64,000 nt of DNA from assembly GCF_018812025.1 (NCBI RefSeq), contig NC_063066.1, forward strand, positions 6,312,382 to 6,376,381. The letters are read 5' to 3'. Of the stretch, positions 1 through 12,683 are shown one piece after another. The DNA is from Megalobrama amblycephala (Eukaryota > Chordata > Actinopteri > Cypriniformes > Xenocyprididae). Each line of letters opens with the position of its first letter. The stretch's first letter is position 1. A model generated the notes under the pieces. That model had not been told where the DNA came from and ran no database searches. It worked only from the letters and a program-made list of their open reading frames with translations. Position numbers and translations under genes: made by a program.

Positions 1-2734
1 TCTGGACTATTGATGAGCGCCGAGCACGGATTCGGTGCCAATGCAGTCATTTTGTGCCATTATATGATTCTATGATAATAACTTCATCATAATTGGCTTC
101 TGATGCTTGGGAGTGTTGAATACCCATTTTCAGAGGGGAATGAATTGATTTACTGCTTGATTTAATTATGCATTAAAATTCAATCATGTACTTTCAAGCA
201 AATTCAAAGCGAGTTTCTAAAGCGATCCCTAGAATGCAGGTGGGGTTGAAGGACATCTTCAGTTACATTTTTTCAGAGTTAACTTAATAATCAGATCTCA
301 TTGATTGCATTAGCGTGTAGGTCAAAGATGAAACGAGATCTAGTTATTGATGAAAGAATTTCAATATTTATGCTATGCATTAGTTTTACATTAAGTGAAG
401 TCATCATCAAACAAAAAAAGATAGGCTTTCATAGAAGAAAAAAATTAGAACTTGGATAAGCCAGGAAGAGTTCTGGCAGCTGAGGGCAAGGTAATATTTT
501 TGCACTCATGAGAAAACCCATTTGGAGTCCATGTTTAACTGCCCATCAGTCTACAACTGTGCCCTCTACCCTCTACGCTTCCTGAAATCTCTCATCAGGC
601 CGAAGGTCAAAACTCGGTCTACATGTGGTCTCACCACGCACCTGGCTTCTGTCATTGCGGCTCAATGTGAAAAGAGAGAGTCAGAAGGTCGTTCGAGTGC
701 GAAGCTTTGACGGACATATGATGGGAACAGTAAGGAGCTAATACGTGCATCAACCTTCAACGTTGGCTTCCTCAGCATTACATTTAAATTGTTAATGGTT
801 CGGATTGTTCTTTTATTGAATGACTTGACACTTCCATTCATTCGGAGTGGCACTGGCTTTGTCCGCAGCTGATAATGTGAAAAGCCACTGTATTAGAGCT
901 CATGCTGGAACAAGCGGAGGATCACTTATCACTGTCACTTAGGCCTTGCCTGGCAAACAAGACACCTGATGGTGACACTGATTAATGATGCTGGATAAGT
1001 TTGTGAACACAGCGGGAACCCCACACAGGTTTCATTTGAATCATATTTAAGCATATGGACACCATATGGATCTAAGCATTTCCATAAATACGACGACCAA
1101 CCGCAGCGAACCCGCAGGTGCGATATTTGGGACCTTTTTTTTCCCTTGTTGTGCAAACATAGACAGTGATTCTTATTGAAAAGATTCCATATGAGGGATC
1201 ACCTAATCCCTTTTATTTCAAATATTAAAGGCTTTGCAATATCTTATATTTACTCTTCAAATAAATATATATATATATAAGACTAGGTATTTCACTGCAT
1301 AAAATCCATGTGTGTTTATGCTCTGTGTCTACACATTAAAAATAAAGTGTGTAAATGGCAATTAAAAATCTTCATGAATGCATAAATGCTTAAGTTTAAT
1401 AGCATCATTTTTAAGAGCAACGACTTCCACTTATTTAAGATGAGCCTCTCAAGTGTTTATTTACACTTTTGATACACTTAAAGGTATTGACTTGGCTTTG
1501 CCTACTCTAACATTAATAGCAATGGTTATTGATTGTCAAGATTGATTTTAAACTGAGGGAAATAGATGCATACCCATGGTGGACTTAAGTAATTTATACA
1601 GAGAGAGAGAGAAAGACTGAAGGGGAGATCCTAATAAGCCCAGACTAATTAACTCAATAACAGTTATCCATGTGCCGCATTTCAAGTATTCATGGTCTCA
1701 GAACAGGTCTTTTCTTATAATTTGAGCTCTTTTCTACAAAAAACATAATTGCAGTTGTCAAGAAAAGCCTGTCTGGTGGCTTTTCAATACGACAAAAGAG
1801 GGGCAGCCTATCTGAGAATTTTGAGCTTTGATTGCACACAGTCTTTGTGAAAAACTGTCTGTGAATAGCAGGGAGACAAGACTGCAACTCATAAAGCTGA
1901 AAACAGAAAGACAAGGTCATGCGTTTTATCTTCCCATGAAAATGAAATAAAACTAAAGTAATAAACAGTAAAATAAAATAAATAAATACATTTAAAATAA
2001 AGCAAAAGGCTTTATAGTCTGAGAAGGAGAACAAAAGACAGGAAGAGAGGATACAAACCTGAAAGAAAAGAAAAAAACTAAATCACAAATCACTGTAAAT
2101 CACAGTTTCTGGGCAAGTGACTTGCAAGCTACATTTTCTCTCTTTTCTTTTTCTTCCGCTTCTTTTTTGGTTTGTGATTCACCAAAAAGGTGAGGTACAG
2201 ACCTACAGGGATCAAGGCGTACAAAATATTAAAGTAGAAATTCTGCCATAAAAATGGTGTTTGCAGTCAAATCACTTCATAAAAAGATTCCCACACTGGC
2301 CTTTCAATATGGATTTTCTACTCTAGGAACGCTAAGCACATGGCAGGGGTATTACAGACACTATCTGATATTTTGAAAATGTTCTGGGATTGATGTGCTT
2401 GTATTTTGCTGGCCTGGCACTTGCTTTTGCTGTGTGATGTAGCCTGACTTTGGAGGATATTCCTTTATATCCTGAGAGCTAAGAGGTATCAACATTTTAC
2501 AGCAGGCAGAGTGTGTCCACTAAAAAAACATTACAAGCACCACATGACTCACTGGAACCTAAAAAGAGAACAAAACAGCCCAAGGAGGGTGCACAAAATT
2601 TAGATGAAAAGAAACAAACATCCATGTGGATGAACAATCAATGTGAATTTCAATCCATTTGAACCTGAAACATATGCAGTAACGACAAATGTGAGGTGAA
2701 AATTACCAAGGCTTTTGCACTAAAGCTTCATTCT
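1..2734. other. Non-coding DNA, nothing recognised
   Basis: AT-rich sequence without a convincing coding exon; the open frames are all short, under about 115 codons, and lack domain signatures. It contains a short (TA)n tract near 1,265-1,279 and a GA tract near 1,601-1,614. I see no transposon termini here that I can pair. Confidence 0.6.
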
Positions 2735-3322
2735 TTAAAGTCCCCCTGTGGTGAAAATCAAGTTTTTAATGTTGTTTATATGTCTCTGTGGTGTTTTTAA
2801 TGTGCTTTAAGACAAACCATGTGCAAATTCATATGTCAACACCATTGCTGAGTATTTTCTCCTTAAAAATGCAGTCAAAAAAATCGCTGGTGTCTGTGAC
2901 ATCACAAAATACCTTGTAACCAATCACGTGAACGTGCCGGCGGGCTTTAGCACATCATTAACAGCGAACTAGCAGGGAAGTCTCGAGAGAAGCCAGGTTA
3001 TTCCCGTATATTTTAGCAATATAGCGGGTATATATTACGATGTTATGATGAAATATATGCCTTTCTATACTGACGTTCTTCAAAGTTGTTCAAAGTGTTT
3101 GTAAGGATACTGATTGTTAGAAGGCAGCTATCTCACTCTGACATGGCAAACAGGAACATGATTTATTAGCTGTTTGATATAGTCAAGCAAAAGGCTAATC
3201 ATTTTAAGTAACGTTATGCGTCTGACGTTGTAAAGAGCGATACCATTATGCAGCGTTTACCTCAGTAAGTTGACCGAGTGATGAGTTTTAAGGGGTAAAA
3301 TTATTGACTAGGGGGACTTTAA
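2735..3322. mobile_element. TTAA-flanked MITE, 588 bp
   Basis: The left end is TTAAAGTCCCCCTGTGG and the right end is CTAGGGGGACTTTAA, so inverted termini of about 12 bp are flanked by TTAA at 2,735-2,738 and 3,319-3,322. A TTAA target is typical of piggyBac and Kolobok transposons; which of the two supplied the transposase is not visible. There is no transposase coding. The right TTAA is also the left TTAA of the next element, so the two elements abut. Confidence 0.8.
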
Positions 3323-4275
3323 AGGTGCCCTAGAATTAAAAATTGAATTTATCTTGGCATAGTTAAATAACAAGAGTTCAGTACATGGGAATGACATACA
3401 GTGAGTCTCAAACTCCATTGTTTCCTCCTTCTTATATAAATCTCATTTGTTTAAAAGACCTCTGAAGAACAGGCGAATCTCAACATAACACCGACTGTTA
3501 CGTAACAGTCGGGGTGTACGCCCCCAATATTTGCATATGTCAGCCCATGTTCAAGGCATTACACAAGGGCAGAACGTCTGGATGTGCACAGCTGAATCAT
3601 CAGACTAGGTAAGCAAGCAAGAACAATAGCGAAACATGGCAGATGGAGCAATAATAACTGACATGATCCATGATATCATGATATTTTTAGTGATATTTGT
3701 AAATTGTCTTTCTAAATGTTTCGTTAGCATGTTGCTAATGTACTGTTAAATGTGGTTAAAGTTACCATCGTTTCTTACTGTATTCACGGAGACAAGAGCC
3801 GTCGCTATTTTCATTTTTAAACACTTGCAGTCTGTATAATGCATAAACAACTTCATTCTTTATAAATCTCTCCAACAGTGTAGCATTAGCCGTTAGCCAC
3901 GGAGCACAGCCTCAAACTCATTCAGAATCAAATGTAAACATCCAAATAAATACAATACTCACATAATCCGATGTATGCATGCAGTATGCATGACGAACAC
4001 TTTGTAAAGATCCATTTTGAGGGTTATATTAGCTGTGTGAACTTTGTTTATGCTGTTCAAGGCAAGCACAAGCTCCGGGGGCGGAGAGCACGAGAATTTA
4101 AAGGGGCCGCAGCATGAATCGGTGTATAGTTAATGATGTCCCAAAATAGGCAGTTAAAAAAATTAATAAAAAAAAAATCTATGGGGTATTTTGAGCTGAA
4201 ACTTCACAGACACATTCAGGGGACACCTTAGACTTATATTACATCTTGTAAAAAAACGTTTGATGGCACCTTTAA
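3319..4275. mobile_element. TTAA-flanked MITE, copy 1 (957 bp)
   Basis: It starts TTAAAGGTGCCCTAGAA and ends with a diverged GATGGCACCTTTAA, with TTAA on both sides. A second copy in the same orientation lies at 36,193-37,162 and is nearly colinear along its length, which fixes both borders. A start-like ATGGCAGATGG lies near 3,636 and recurs in copy 2, but the frame is short. This is probably a non-autonomous Kolobok- or piggyBac-type element; the superfamily is inferred from TTAA only. Confidence 0.88.
3491..3512. repeat. Perfect 22-bp palindrome inside the MITE
   Basis: The sequence reads CCGACTGTTAC followed by its exact reverse complement. The same palindrome is intact in the second copy of the element at 36,365-36,386, although the flanking sequence of the two copies has diverged. 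Confidence 0.9.
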
Positions 4276-7114
4276 ACACTATTTATTTAAAATGGGCGGT
4301 TATGAATAATAATCATGTCCAAAATATATTTTTTAAAACTATTATATAATTATTTACATTGTTTAGCCCCAGAAAAATTACTATATTTTTCTTTGGTGGT
4401 CATTTGTTTTGTGTAGATAGTCATACATTCATTATTCATTTATTTTACCACGGTCAATAAGCGGAGGGTAACTTTGCTTCAAACCCAATTTGAAAGTTCA
4501 GTGCGAATGCCACAAAAGAAGAAATGCAACAATCATATGCGAATGTCGGAGAAAGTGGAAAGGTGGCTTGACCTCTATTATATATGGAAAAGAGCAGCTT
4601 GGACATTATGCTACAAAAAATTCCACACAAAAAAGAAAGTAATTAATGTTGGGAATTACATGAGGGTGACTGAATAATGAATTTTTCTTAACATCAGTGA
4701 CAGACAGCTTTCCAGGCCTGACAAAAACTGTTTATATTTATGACTAACTAGATATTAATAATGTATGAGAACAAACACGACACAAAATGTAACCGCCAGA
4801 AACAGTACATGTCTGCACATGAAAAATGCTCTATTAAAACAGGCCCGTGACTCAAAATATAGTCTATGTCATCAGCCAAGGGAGCAAACCTAACATTATT
4901 TCTATTCCAGACCTCTCACTGTTTTCTGGCTATGGCTATCAAACGCAACATATGTTGTCACAGTGAACAGTGCTAGAAATCTTTAGAGCTTGATTCAGTC
5001 TGATATCTTCCAGAGCTTGTTTATATTGAGTGTCAAGCCGACTGCTTCAAGACCTGTAAACTACAGCCCCACATGGACCTTTAGGGAACAGTCTACAAGT
5101 AAATCTCTTATTACCAAGCTCTCTTCTGTTTGGGCGATGCTAACAATCAGATATCAATGCAACAGCAGCTCTGGATTGGAGGAGCACCATCTAATGAGGT
5201 CATCTGGTAGTTGTATTGTTTTACTATTCATTGTTTGTTTGAACAGCAAGTCTTCCCAGAATATATTAGTATTTGGAGCCAATTTATAATTCCAGTCAGT
5301 GCAATGCTATCATAGTTAGTTTTTTTTTTTTTTTTTTTTTTTTGCACAGAGTACTTACATCCGTTTAATGATTATCATACCATCGCAATTCCCTCCAGCC
5401 CGTCCCCAACAAAGATTCCCATCTGTGGACCAGACCGAGGGTCTCAGGAAATCATAAATTCTTGTTTTAACCCAAACTCACTCATCATCTGGAAAAAAAT
5501 CACCTTTAAATATTCCCTTGTCTATTCCCCTTGGCGCCTCTTGGAATGGGGATGGGAACGTATTTAAGAATAGTATACAAATTATTGCCAAACTTGACAG
5601 TGAGAGTCCAATGAATAATAGCACGAAGAGGAGAGGGAGGGAAAGGTTGCGTGAAGGTGAGAGGCATTAATTTGCTTTTAAGCTTATGGGAGATTCTTCC
5701 ATGCTCCCTGCGCTTAGCCACCCACTGTAAAGATACAGCACCACTCCTAGTGCCTGTGACACAGGCTCATTAGCATCTCACCCTACATCAGGAAAATGAC
5801 TACCTTCCACGGGTGGATCATTATACCGCGTTATAGGGAATACCTTATAACCATAAATGTGGGGAAAGCATGTGCAATAAAGGCTCCAGATGTCTTTTTC
5901 CTTTTCTTCCCGAATATGAGGATTGGCTTCTTTGTCAAAACAGGACTCAAGGAAACGTGGAGCCGCACAAATCACGAATCCAAATGATTGATTAATTGCA
6001 TGACACTTGGCAGCAGGAGTGCGATAACACTGTCTGAAGACCTCTTATTTGCAGATTAAATACAGAGAAAGAGCCATTTTAGAGCCTAGAAACGAGTCAC
6101 GTGGTCGCCACACACTGTTTTTCATTCTTTCTGAAATATTTAGCACTTGAGTTGAATGGCTTTGATCAGTATGGAAGATCAGATAAGAATCGTGGGATTG
6201 AAAGCACTCTAGCATTATCTTGATGTCCTACGCTTCAATTGCATTTTGATTCAGCTCGCTATGCTCATACTATGCACCTCTTTTAATTTAACTAGACTTT
6301 GTTTGTGGCTGGAAACTCATTTATATAGTGGTTCCTATGGAGGTACATCAAGAGTGTTTCATCAAGAGCGCTTTAAACAGTACAAAAAGTAGACGGCTCA
6401 CACTAATCTCAGCTTACATTACAAGACGGATTCATAATGAGGTGGATAAGCAGTGGTGCTAAAAGTACTGAGAAACTGAGGTACTGCATCAAAAATGAAT
6501 TCAAAAGTGTCAAACACACTTATGTAAAAATGTTGCATTTTATATTTTAAATTGGAATGAATTTCATTGGCTTTTAAAGTTAAAAGAGTTAAAATTATTT
6601 AACCCTTACGCTGTCTTGAAAACCCTGTTACACCTTTGGTGTTTCTAGGCTTTTAAAAATTGCTTGTAAATTATGCTATATTATCACCAAATATTGTATT
6701 CAATCTTTTTGTCAACTTGTTTTATTTCAATTTTTGGAACTTATTGATCATATGCCTCATTGATCTGATTGATTTGAGTGAAAAAATCATTATTTGTGGA
6801 TAATTTTGTCAATATTCAACAAAAAAAATGGGTGGGGGGGTGGGGGGGTGAAATGCACTGTTTATCACACTAGAGTGCATTCATATTTATCACAGTAAAA
6901 TAAAACTACACAAATGATTTTAATATCAAAATAATATACATGCAGTATTTATAAGATTTTATGCTTCTAAATCTGTGTGCTATTTTAGACATTGCCAATA
7001 TGACTATATGTAAAAAAAAAAAATTTGTAAACAATACGCACACATACTCATGAATACTAAAAAGATCAGACTGGAATACGTGGATATATTATAATCTATA
7101 TATCTATATATCTA

Positions 7115-7187
<73 letters not shown>

Positions 7188-8984
7188 TATATATATTATA
7201 TTCTTATAATATGAAAAAAAAAATACTTTGTACTTAGTTAAATTTAGTAAATTTGAAGAAAAAAAAAGTAAACAGTTAAAAGTACAATACTTCAAGTGAA
7301 GTACAAATTCCCAAAACAATTTCAGTATAAAATAATTACTCAAGTACTTTACACCCCTGTGTGAATAAAGACCGATTTGAACATTGCAACTTTAAAATCA
7401 TGAATATCTTTAGCTAATAAATGTTATAATTAAACAAAAAACATTTCTATTTGAAGGCTTCCAGTTCTATCTCACAAAAAATAAGAATCTCTTACATCTT
7501 GCCTGCTCTAAATTAGACTCGCTTCAGGAGGAAATTAGGTGAAGTTTGAAGTTTTCTCCAGGAGTTCCTCTGAGAGCCATAAGAACGAAGAAACATGAGA
7601 GAATTATTAAAAAGCGCAGTATATGAACTAAATGACCCCTCAGTGCCAAGCTGCTTCCCCATACAGCACAATCAGCAGATTACCTCCACCTGAAGAACTC
7701 GGGATTCTTTCACTTCCGATCACAAATTACACAATAATGGCAGAAAACCAGATTACGTTTGAGCTTCTATGTTACGTTGAACGTGGTTGTTGTATCGTGT
7801 AACGTTAAATGCAATAACCAAGCAACAGCAAAAAGCAAATCATTTGAATCCTAATGGCTGCCATTCTGTTATATAATATCGAGCTTTCTCTGGGCAGAGC
7901 TTTCAAAAAATTAAGAGGTTAAGCTACGTAGTCAAGAGGCTAATGCATGGAAAAAGCCTTTGGACCCGAGCTGAACTAAATCCAGCGTGCACAATGACAC
8001 CCCATTAACAGGATGGAGGACACCAGGAATGCCTGAATCCGAACGCTGAGCAGATTTCCAGGTGGACGAGAGTCAGGCGCCTCAGACTCCTGGGTAACTG
8101 CACTCTGACACCTCCACTGATTTGACAAATGATTCTATATCAAAGGGCTGCACACACATTTGACTTAATTGATTAGACAGCATGTGGCGAAATCCCTGAT
8201 TGGTTTAACTAAAAGAGCAGGAAACGTGCCACAGTTTCAGAAAAAGCCATGCACTTTGTGGTGACAAGGGGGGAAAAAATTAGTTCCTGCCTTCTTTTAA
8301 GTATGACTGATTAATATTGAAATGTGTATGAAAAATGAGACAAATTAATCTTGTTCTAATGCCATAAATCATCTAATCCGAGTGGGTTTACAGCTGTAAT
8401 TCCAGAGGTTAGTATTTCTTTCATCTCTTCATTAGTGGGGTCAACCACAGCCAGAGGACCTTGTGAGGGGCAAGTCTATAAATGCGGTACCCTGTGCAGG
8501 GACCCCACTTTAATATGGCTGTAAAAAACCAACATGTCTGCCAATTAAAGAGACACCACATTAACACTGCTTCTGTAATTACAGACAAGAGCAAGACCGA
8601 AATAAACCCAATGGAGGACCGCAAACACTTCTCTGGAACAAAAATTAATATAGATATGTTACCCGAGCTAGTCCTTGAAAGACAAACAGATCATCTGATG
8701 ATTAGGGATGGAAATTTTAAAGAATTTAACAATTCTGGTTCTGAGAACGGTTCCATTAATGATTATTTTTTTTTGTACATTTAAGGAAAAAACAAGTGCA
8801 ATTTAATTGGCAAATGACAAGATCATTTCAATAATAAATAATATTTAAAACAAAATGCGTGTTTACAGTTGACTTTCACAGTCTTTTTATAGGCAACATT
8901 AATTATATACAAAAATAATAACTGTGGCAATAAATACTACTGTTTGAATGTTTTTTTGTTTTGTTTTGTTGTGTCTTATGCTTA
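4276..8984. other. Non-coding DNA with simple repeats
   Basis: No supported gene. It contains a poly-T run near 5,321-5,343, a G-rich stretch near 6,830-6,848 (runs of G broken by single T) and a long (TA)n tract listed separately. Open frames such as the one at 8,482-8,784 show no family signature and are taken as chance. Confidence 0.55.
7117..7185. repeat. (TA)n microsatellite
   Basis: About 69 bases of uninterrupted alternating T and A, with degenerate TA and TCTA units on the left side. It reads as a Tyr-Ile repeat in some frames, which is an artefact. Confidence 0.97.
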
Positions 8985-9362
8985 TAAAGGCTCCATTTAA
9001 TTGATCAGAAATACAGTCAAACAGTAATATTGTCAAATATTGTTTTCTATTTTAATATATTTTCAATATAATTTATTCCTGTCGTGGTTAAGCTGAATTT
9101 TCAGCATCATTACTCCAGTCTTCAGTGTCACATGATCCTTAAGAAATCATTCCAATATGATGATTTGCTTCTCATGTAAGAATTATCAATATTAGAAAAT
9201 TTGCATTTCTATTTGCATAAAAAGTTTACTTGACAAACAAATATTTTGTAACATTATAAATGTATTTACTGTGACTTTTGATGAATTTAATGCATCCTTG
9301 CTGAATAAAAGTATTCATTTCTTACTACATCTTACTGACCCCAATCTTTTTAGGGTAGTGTA
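8985..9362 (-). mobile_element. Dispersed cyprinid MITE, copy 1
   Basis: It carries the conserved block CATTACTCCAGTCTTCAGTG followed by TCACATGATCCTT, and ends near ACTGACCCCAATCTTTTTAG and GGTAGTGTA. The same family occurs about ten times in this window, in both orientations. The better-kept copies have ends like CACTACCGTTCAA paired with TTTTGACCAGTAGTGTA. This copy is in the opposite orientation to the one at 63,705. The TA-flanked termini suggest a Tc1/mariner-type MITE, which is an inference. The left border is approximate. Confidence 0.75.
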
Positions 9363-12105
9363 CTTCATTTATTTTATAAAATACTTTTGCCAAAACAAAA
9401 AACATCAAAATATAAGTATGTGTGAAAACTAAATCAAGCATCGTTTTGTCCTGGTATTTTATAAATAGGAAAGACAATCTGAATAAGAACCTGTCCTTGG
9501 TTCCCGACCCTACTGATGAATCAAAACAACTATAAATATCCATAACACAGTCGCATGCACACGCAACCTGCCGCATGGCAGACTCGGAGAGTTGGGCGGC
9601 CGGTGTACCTTTTCTCTGTTTGACATGAACATGCTGTGCCTGCTAGTGACAGGCTCAGCATAGCCCTGCACCCAGAGGTCACAACTGACCTTTCTGATTG
9701 TGAGTTTTTCCAGCTCTACTACATGTTTGTCTGAAGATGTCCGCCAAACCATCCCCAGGCACCACGCTGAGACGGCGGTATGGGTTCGGGCATTTTGCTG
9801 CTTGTCTTCCAGCATCACGCCTACTCCCTCCTGAACGGCGCATGAATGCAGAGCACGCCGCCTTGAGTTTTGCATGCTACGAAACTTAATTGCTGCATGA
9901 CTAGCCTGTTGTTGCATGGCTGGAGGGATTTCCATTTATTATCTAGTATGAATCATTTTTCAGATGTGCTTATTCACCACCGGTTTCCCCAAGTTCAAAA
10001 CACCATTTTGAGTAGGATGTGGAGGAGTGCGCGGTCACGAGGTCCAATTTCAGACCGGGGGGGGAAGGGAGGATGTGACATCATCACGGAGAGAGCAACG
10101 ACACCCCTCCCTCCCGCAGATGGAACATGCATCCGTGTTTGCACGGAGGGATACGCTGGTCGCACCGTGCCCAGATCAGGCAGCTCGTGCCAGGGTTCCG
10201 CATGCATCGCGCACAGGGAGGGAAGGGTCAAATTCTGCGCTCCATCTGTCATCTGCTTTGGCGGCTCGATGGGGAGGCTCCGCGATACGGTGCCTGCTAG
10301 GGTTAACTCGAAGCCTTGATGAATGGCGTTTAAATACCTGCAGAATATCGTCTGGGTCATCCACTGGATTGGCAGAGCAGACGTGCCAGCTGTAATGTCA
10401 GACAAATGATCACTTTCCTCAAGTCGGGGCCACTTCATCAACGTTAAGCGTTGAGGTGTGCCTTCCTTCACGTTCTGATAGGAAGTCTGAAATTGGGACT
10501 CTCTCCACTCTCTCACTACTGACCCATTGTGAATCGCAGTGGCTTGAATGAATTACTGCTGAGAGGACAAACGCATAATGTAAGATATTATTGGGGAATT
10601 TAACAATGCCCAGGCCTCGGGGACTCTCACAATGTAAAGTATGGCCTTTGGAGTACAATTGCTATGGAAACTAGAAGCCCTGGGTGACCGAGTTGCCCAC
10701 CCACACGGACAGCCGTTAATCATCTTCACTCCAATTCTGGCACAGCAGAATTTGGCCAATGTGTCAAGCAGCAATTATGTATACTTAGTGTTCTCTCCAC
10801 CCCCCTCGGCTTCGCTCTCTCTCGTTCTCCCGCCATCCTTCTCTTCCCCTCTCCTTTCCATTTAATCACGGAGCTTTTAAAAGCTCTGTTCATTAGCTCC
10901 CTTTCATTGTGAATGCATACAATACGAGCAAAGAAAATAGGAACGGTCTTAGTGCCACACAGTACGACATTCCTATTATAGAAATCATATCTAACCGTTT
11001 AGCCATTATACTTTCATTCGGAGCTGAGTGACACGCCAAATTACTCCACTGCTCCATTGCTTTCTTTGCATATTGGTTTGTGCAGATCACAGGCGCTAAT
11101 GGGAAGCGACGAGACAGAGATTATGTTCTGCTGGTCGCGGGGAAACGTTAACGCCATCGCAAATCGGTGGCATCCCTTCATTACCTCCATCCAGATCAGC
11201 TGTTTCAAGGAGAGCTGACAGCAACATGGGAATTGCAACGCTCTCCATATTTCAAGGACAAAACGCTGCAGCCTGGGTGTCGAGCAGGTGAGTTCGAGCG
11301 CATCAGCACTGTATAGAACGTGTTATTAGAGGTGATCTCGACAGGGGTGAAGCGCGCAGGCTCGTGTGAAGGACGGGTCGGCAATTAGAGCCCTGTTGTG
11401 TGCCGAGAGGTTCAGGACAAAGCTGATTGCCTTTTCATACATCTCACAATGAGCACCGGGGTGATTTGTATAAATATTTTGCAGCTTTCTCTTGCAGCTT
11501 CAAGTCACTTTTGATGGCAGTTGGTATATCAGGGGTTCCCGAATTGGACCGCTTGCTGACAGGCTGTCAGATGTGCCGATGCCTGCCTTTGACTGACTTT
11601 TTTTGTGAGGTCTTTACTCTTGACCTGCCCAGTCAACCAGAAAAGGATACGAGCACTTTGGCACATTTGGGGTTAGCGGACTGACAACGGTGCGAGGTTT
11701 GGCAATATAACACATTATTGCGTTTCTCACACAGGCCGCGTGAAAAACTGCTCAAAAGCCGAGGCAGCTGAGGTTCATCTGCTCAAAGAATACGACTGAT
11801 TCTTGTCACTGTTTTGGTAAATACTGAACCCAAAAAGCATGAAATCGCAGATAATTCGACATCTTGTAGCAATATTACGGTTTAATTCAGAGCCTTGTTT
11901 CCAACCTGAGATAAGACACAATAAAAAGGAAATATCTGCTGTCATGCCTCCTTGCTCTGGTACATGGCGGCGTAGAGAAAAATAAATTTTGTCGTATTCA
12001 AGCAAAATAAATAAATAAAATGCATTTTGAAATATTCACAGAATAAGATTATCTAGCAGATAAAAAAAAAAAAGTCCATGATGCATGAGCACCAATGTAT
12101 ATATT
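9363..12105. other. Largely unique non-coding DNA
   Basis: No transposon termini recognised. The segment is richer in G+C and CpG than its surroundings, especially around 9,780-10,450. Open frames of 120-175 codons occur on both strands there, at 9,510-9,935 and 9,995-10,516 among others. They overlap each other in several frames and have no domain signature, as expected from GC-rich sequence with few stops. Confidence 0.5.
9780..10450. promoter_or_regulatory. CpG-island-like block without a visible gene
   Basis: By hand count, 10,021-10,320 has roughly 24 CpG dinucleotides in 300 bases, close to the number expected from base composition, whereas most of the window is clearly CpG-poor. That is the pattern of an unmethylated promoter or regulatory island. 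I could not find a splice-consistent first exon next to it, so any promoter role is an inference. Confidence 0.4.
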
Positions 12106-12683
12106 ATTTACAGCAGTAGTTCTCAACTGGATTTGCTTTCAGGACACAAACCAAGTGGGGAACCAACACAGTACCAAAATCAAACCATCAGCATCTATTA
12201 ACTTGCTAATGTTTATTAATATAGCCGGGAACTGAGAAGCCGAATTTAGGGATGCACAATACATAGATATATCAGATCCGTGTCAGTGAATATTTGATGT
12301 TGTATACCGATATTGGATATTTAATTGTGCAAGCTCAGTTTTACATTTGCATTACCTTTGCCATCATCTTAATGCTAATCTTTCAAGACACTAATCATTT
12401 AATAACAGTTAATTGTATTCTTTAGCAGCTCAAAATGAATATCCAAATAAAATACATTTCATATCAATCTATCATAAAAGCAACAAGTGAATTTATGCAT
12501 CACGTATGTGTACTTTATTTATACAAACTAGTAGTTAAACCATGGCACTGTGCTCTACAGTTTGAGAGCATAGCATCAAGACAACAAAACACGCAGCCTT
12601 TGATGTCAAACAAAAGACACATTTTCACATTGTTTTCCCCTTCTGTGTGTGTATTAGAACAGTTGAGAACCAGTGCTTTACAG
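12106..12683. mobile_element. hAT-type MITE with 8-bp target duplication
   Basis: The left terminus CAGTAGTTCTCAACTGG (from 12,114) pairs with the right terminus CAGTTGAGAACCAGTG (to 12,675). The flanks ATTTACAG (12,106-12,113) and CTTTACAG (12,676-12,683) match at 7 of 8 bases. An 8-bp duplication and a CAGNGGTTCTCAAC end are typical of hAT elements of the Charlie type. A second repeat start, GGGATGCACAATACA near 12,249, suggests another fragment nested inside. No transposase coding. Confidence 0.8.

Noticed and set aside
7116..7343. Open frame with a long Tyr-Ile repeat, and similar frames at 17,249-17,664, 52,462-52,749 and 55,690-55,887
   Set aside because: These are translations of (TA)n microsatellites and have no independent coding evidence.
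9995..10516. 173-codon frame and overlapping frames at 9,510-10,395 as a possible gene
   Set aside because: Frames overlap on both strands in several phases, lack any domain signature, and sit in GC-rich DNA where stops are rare.
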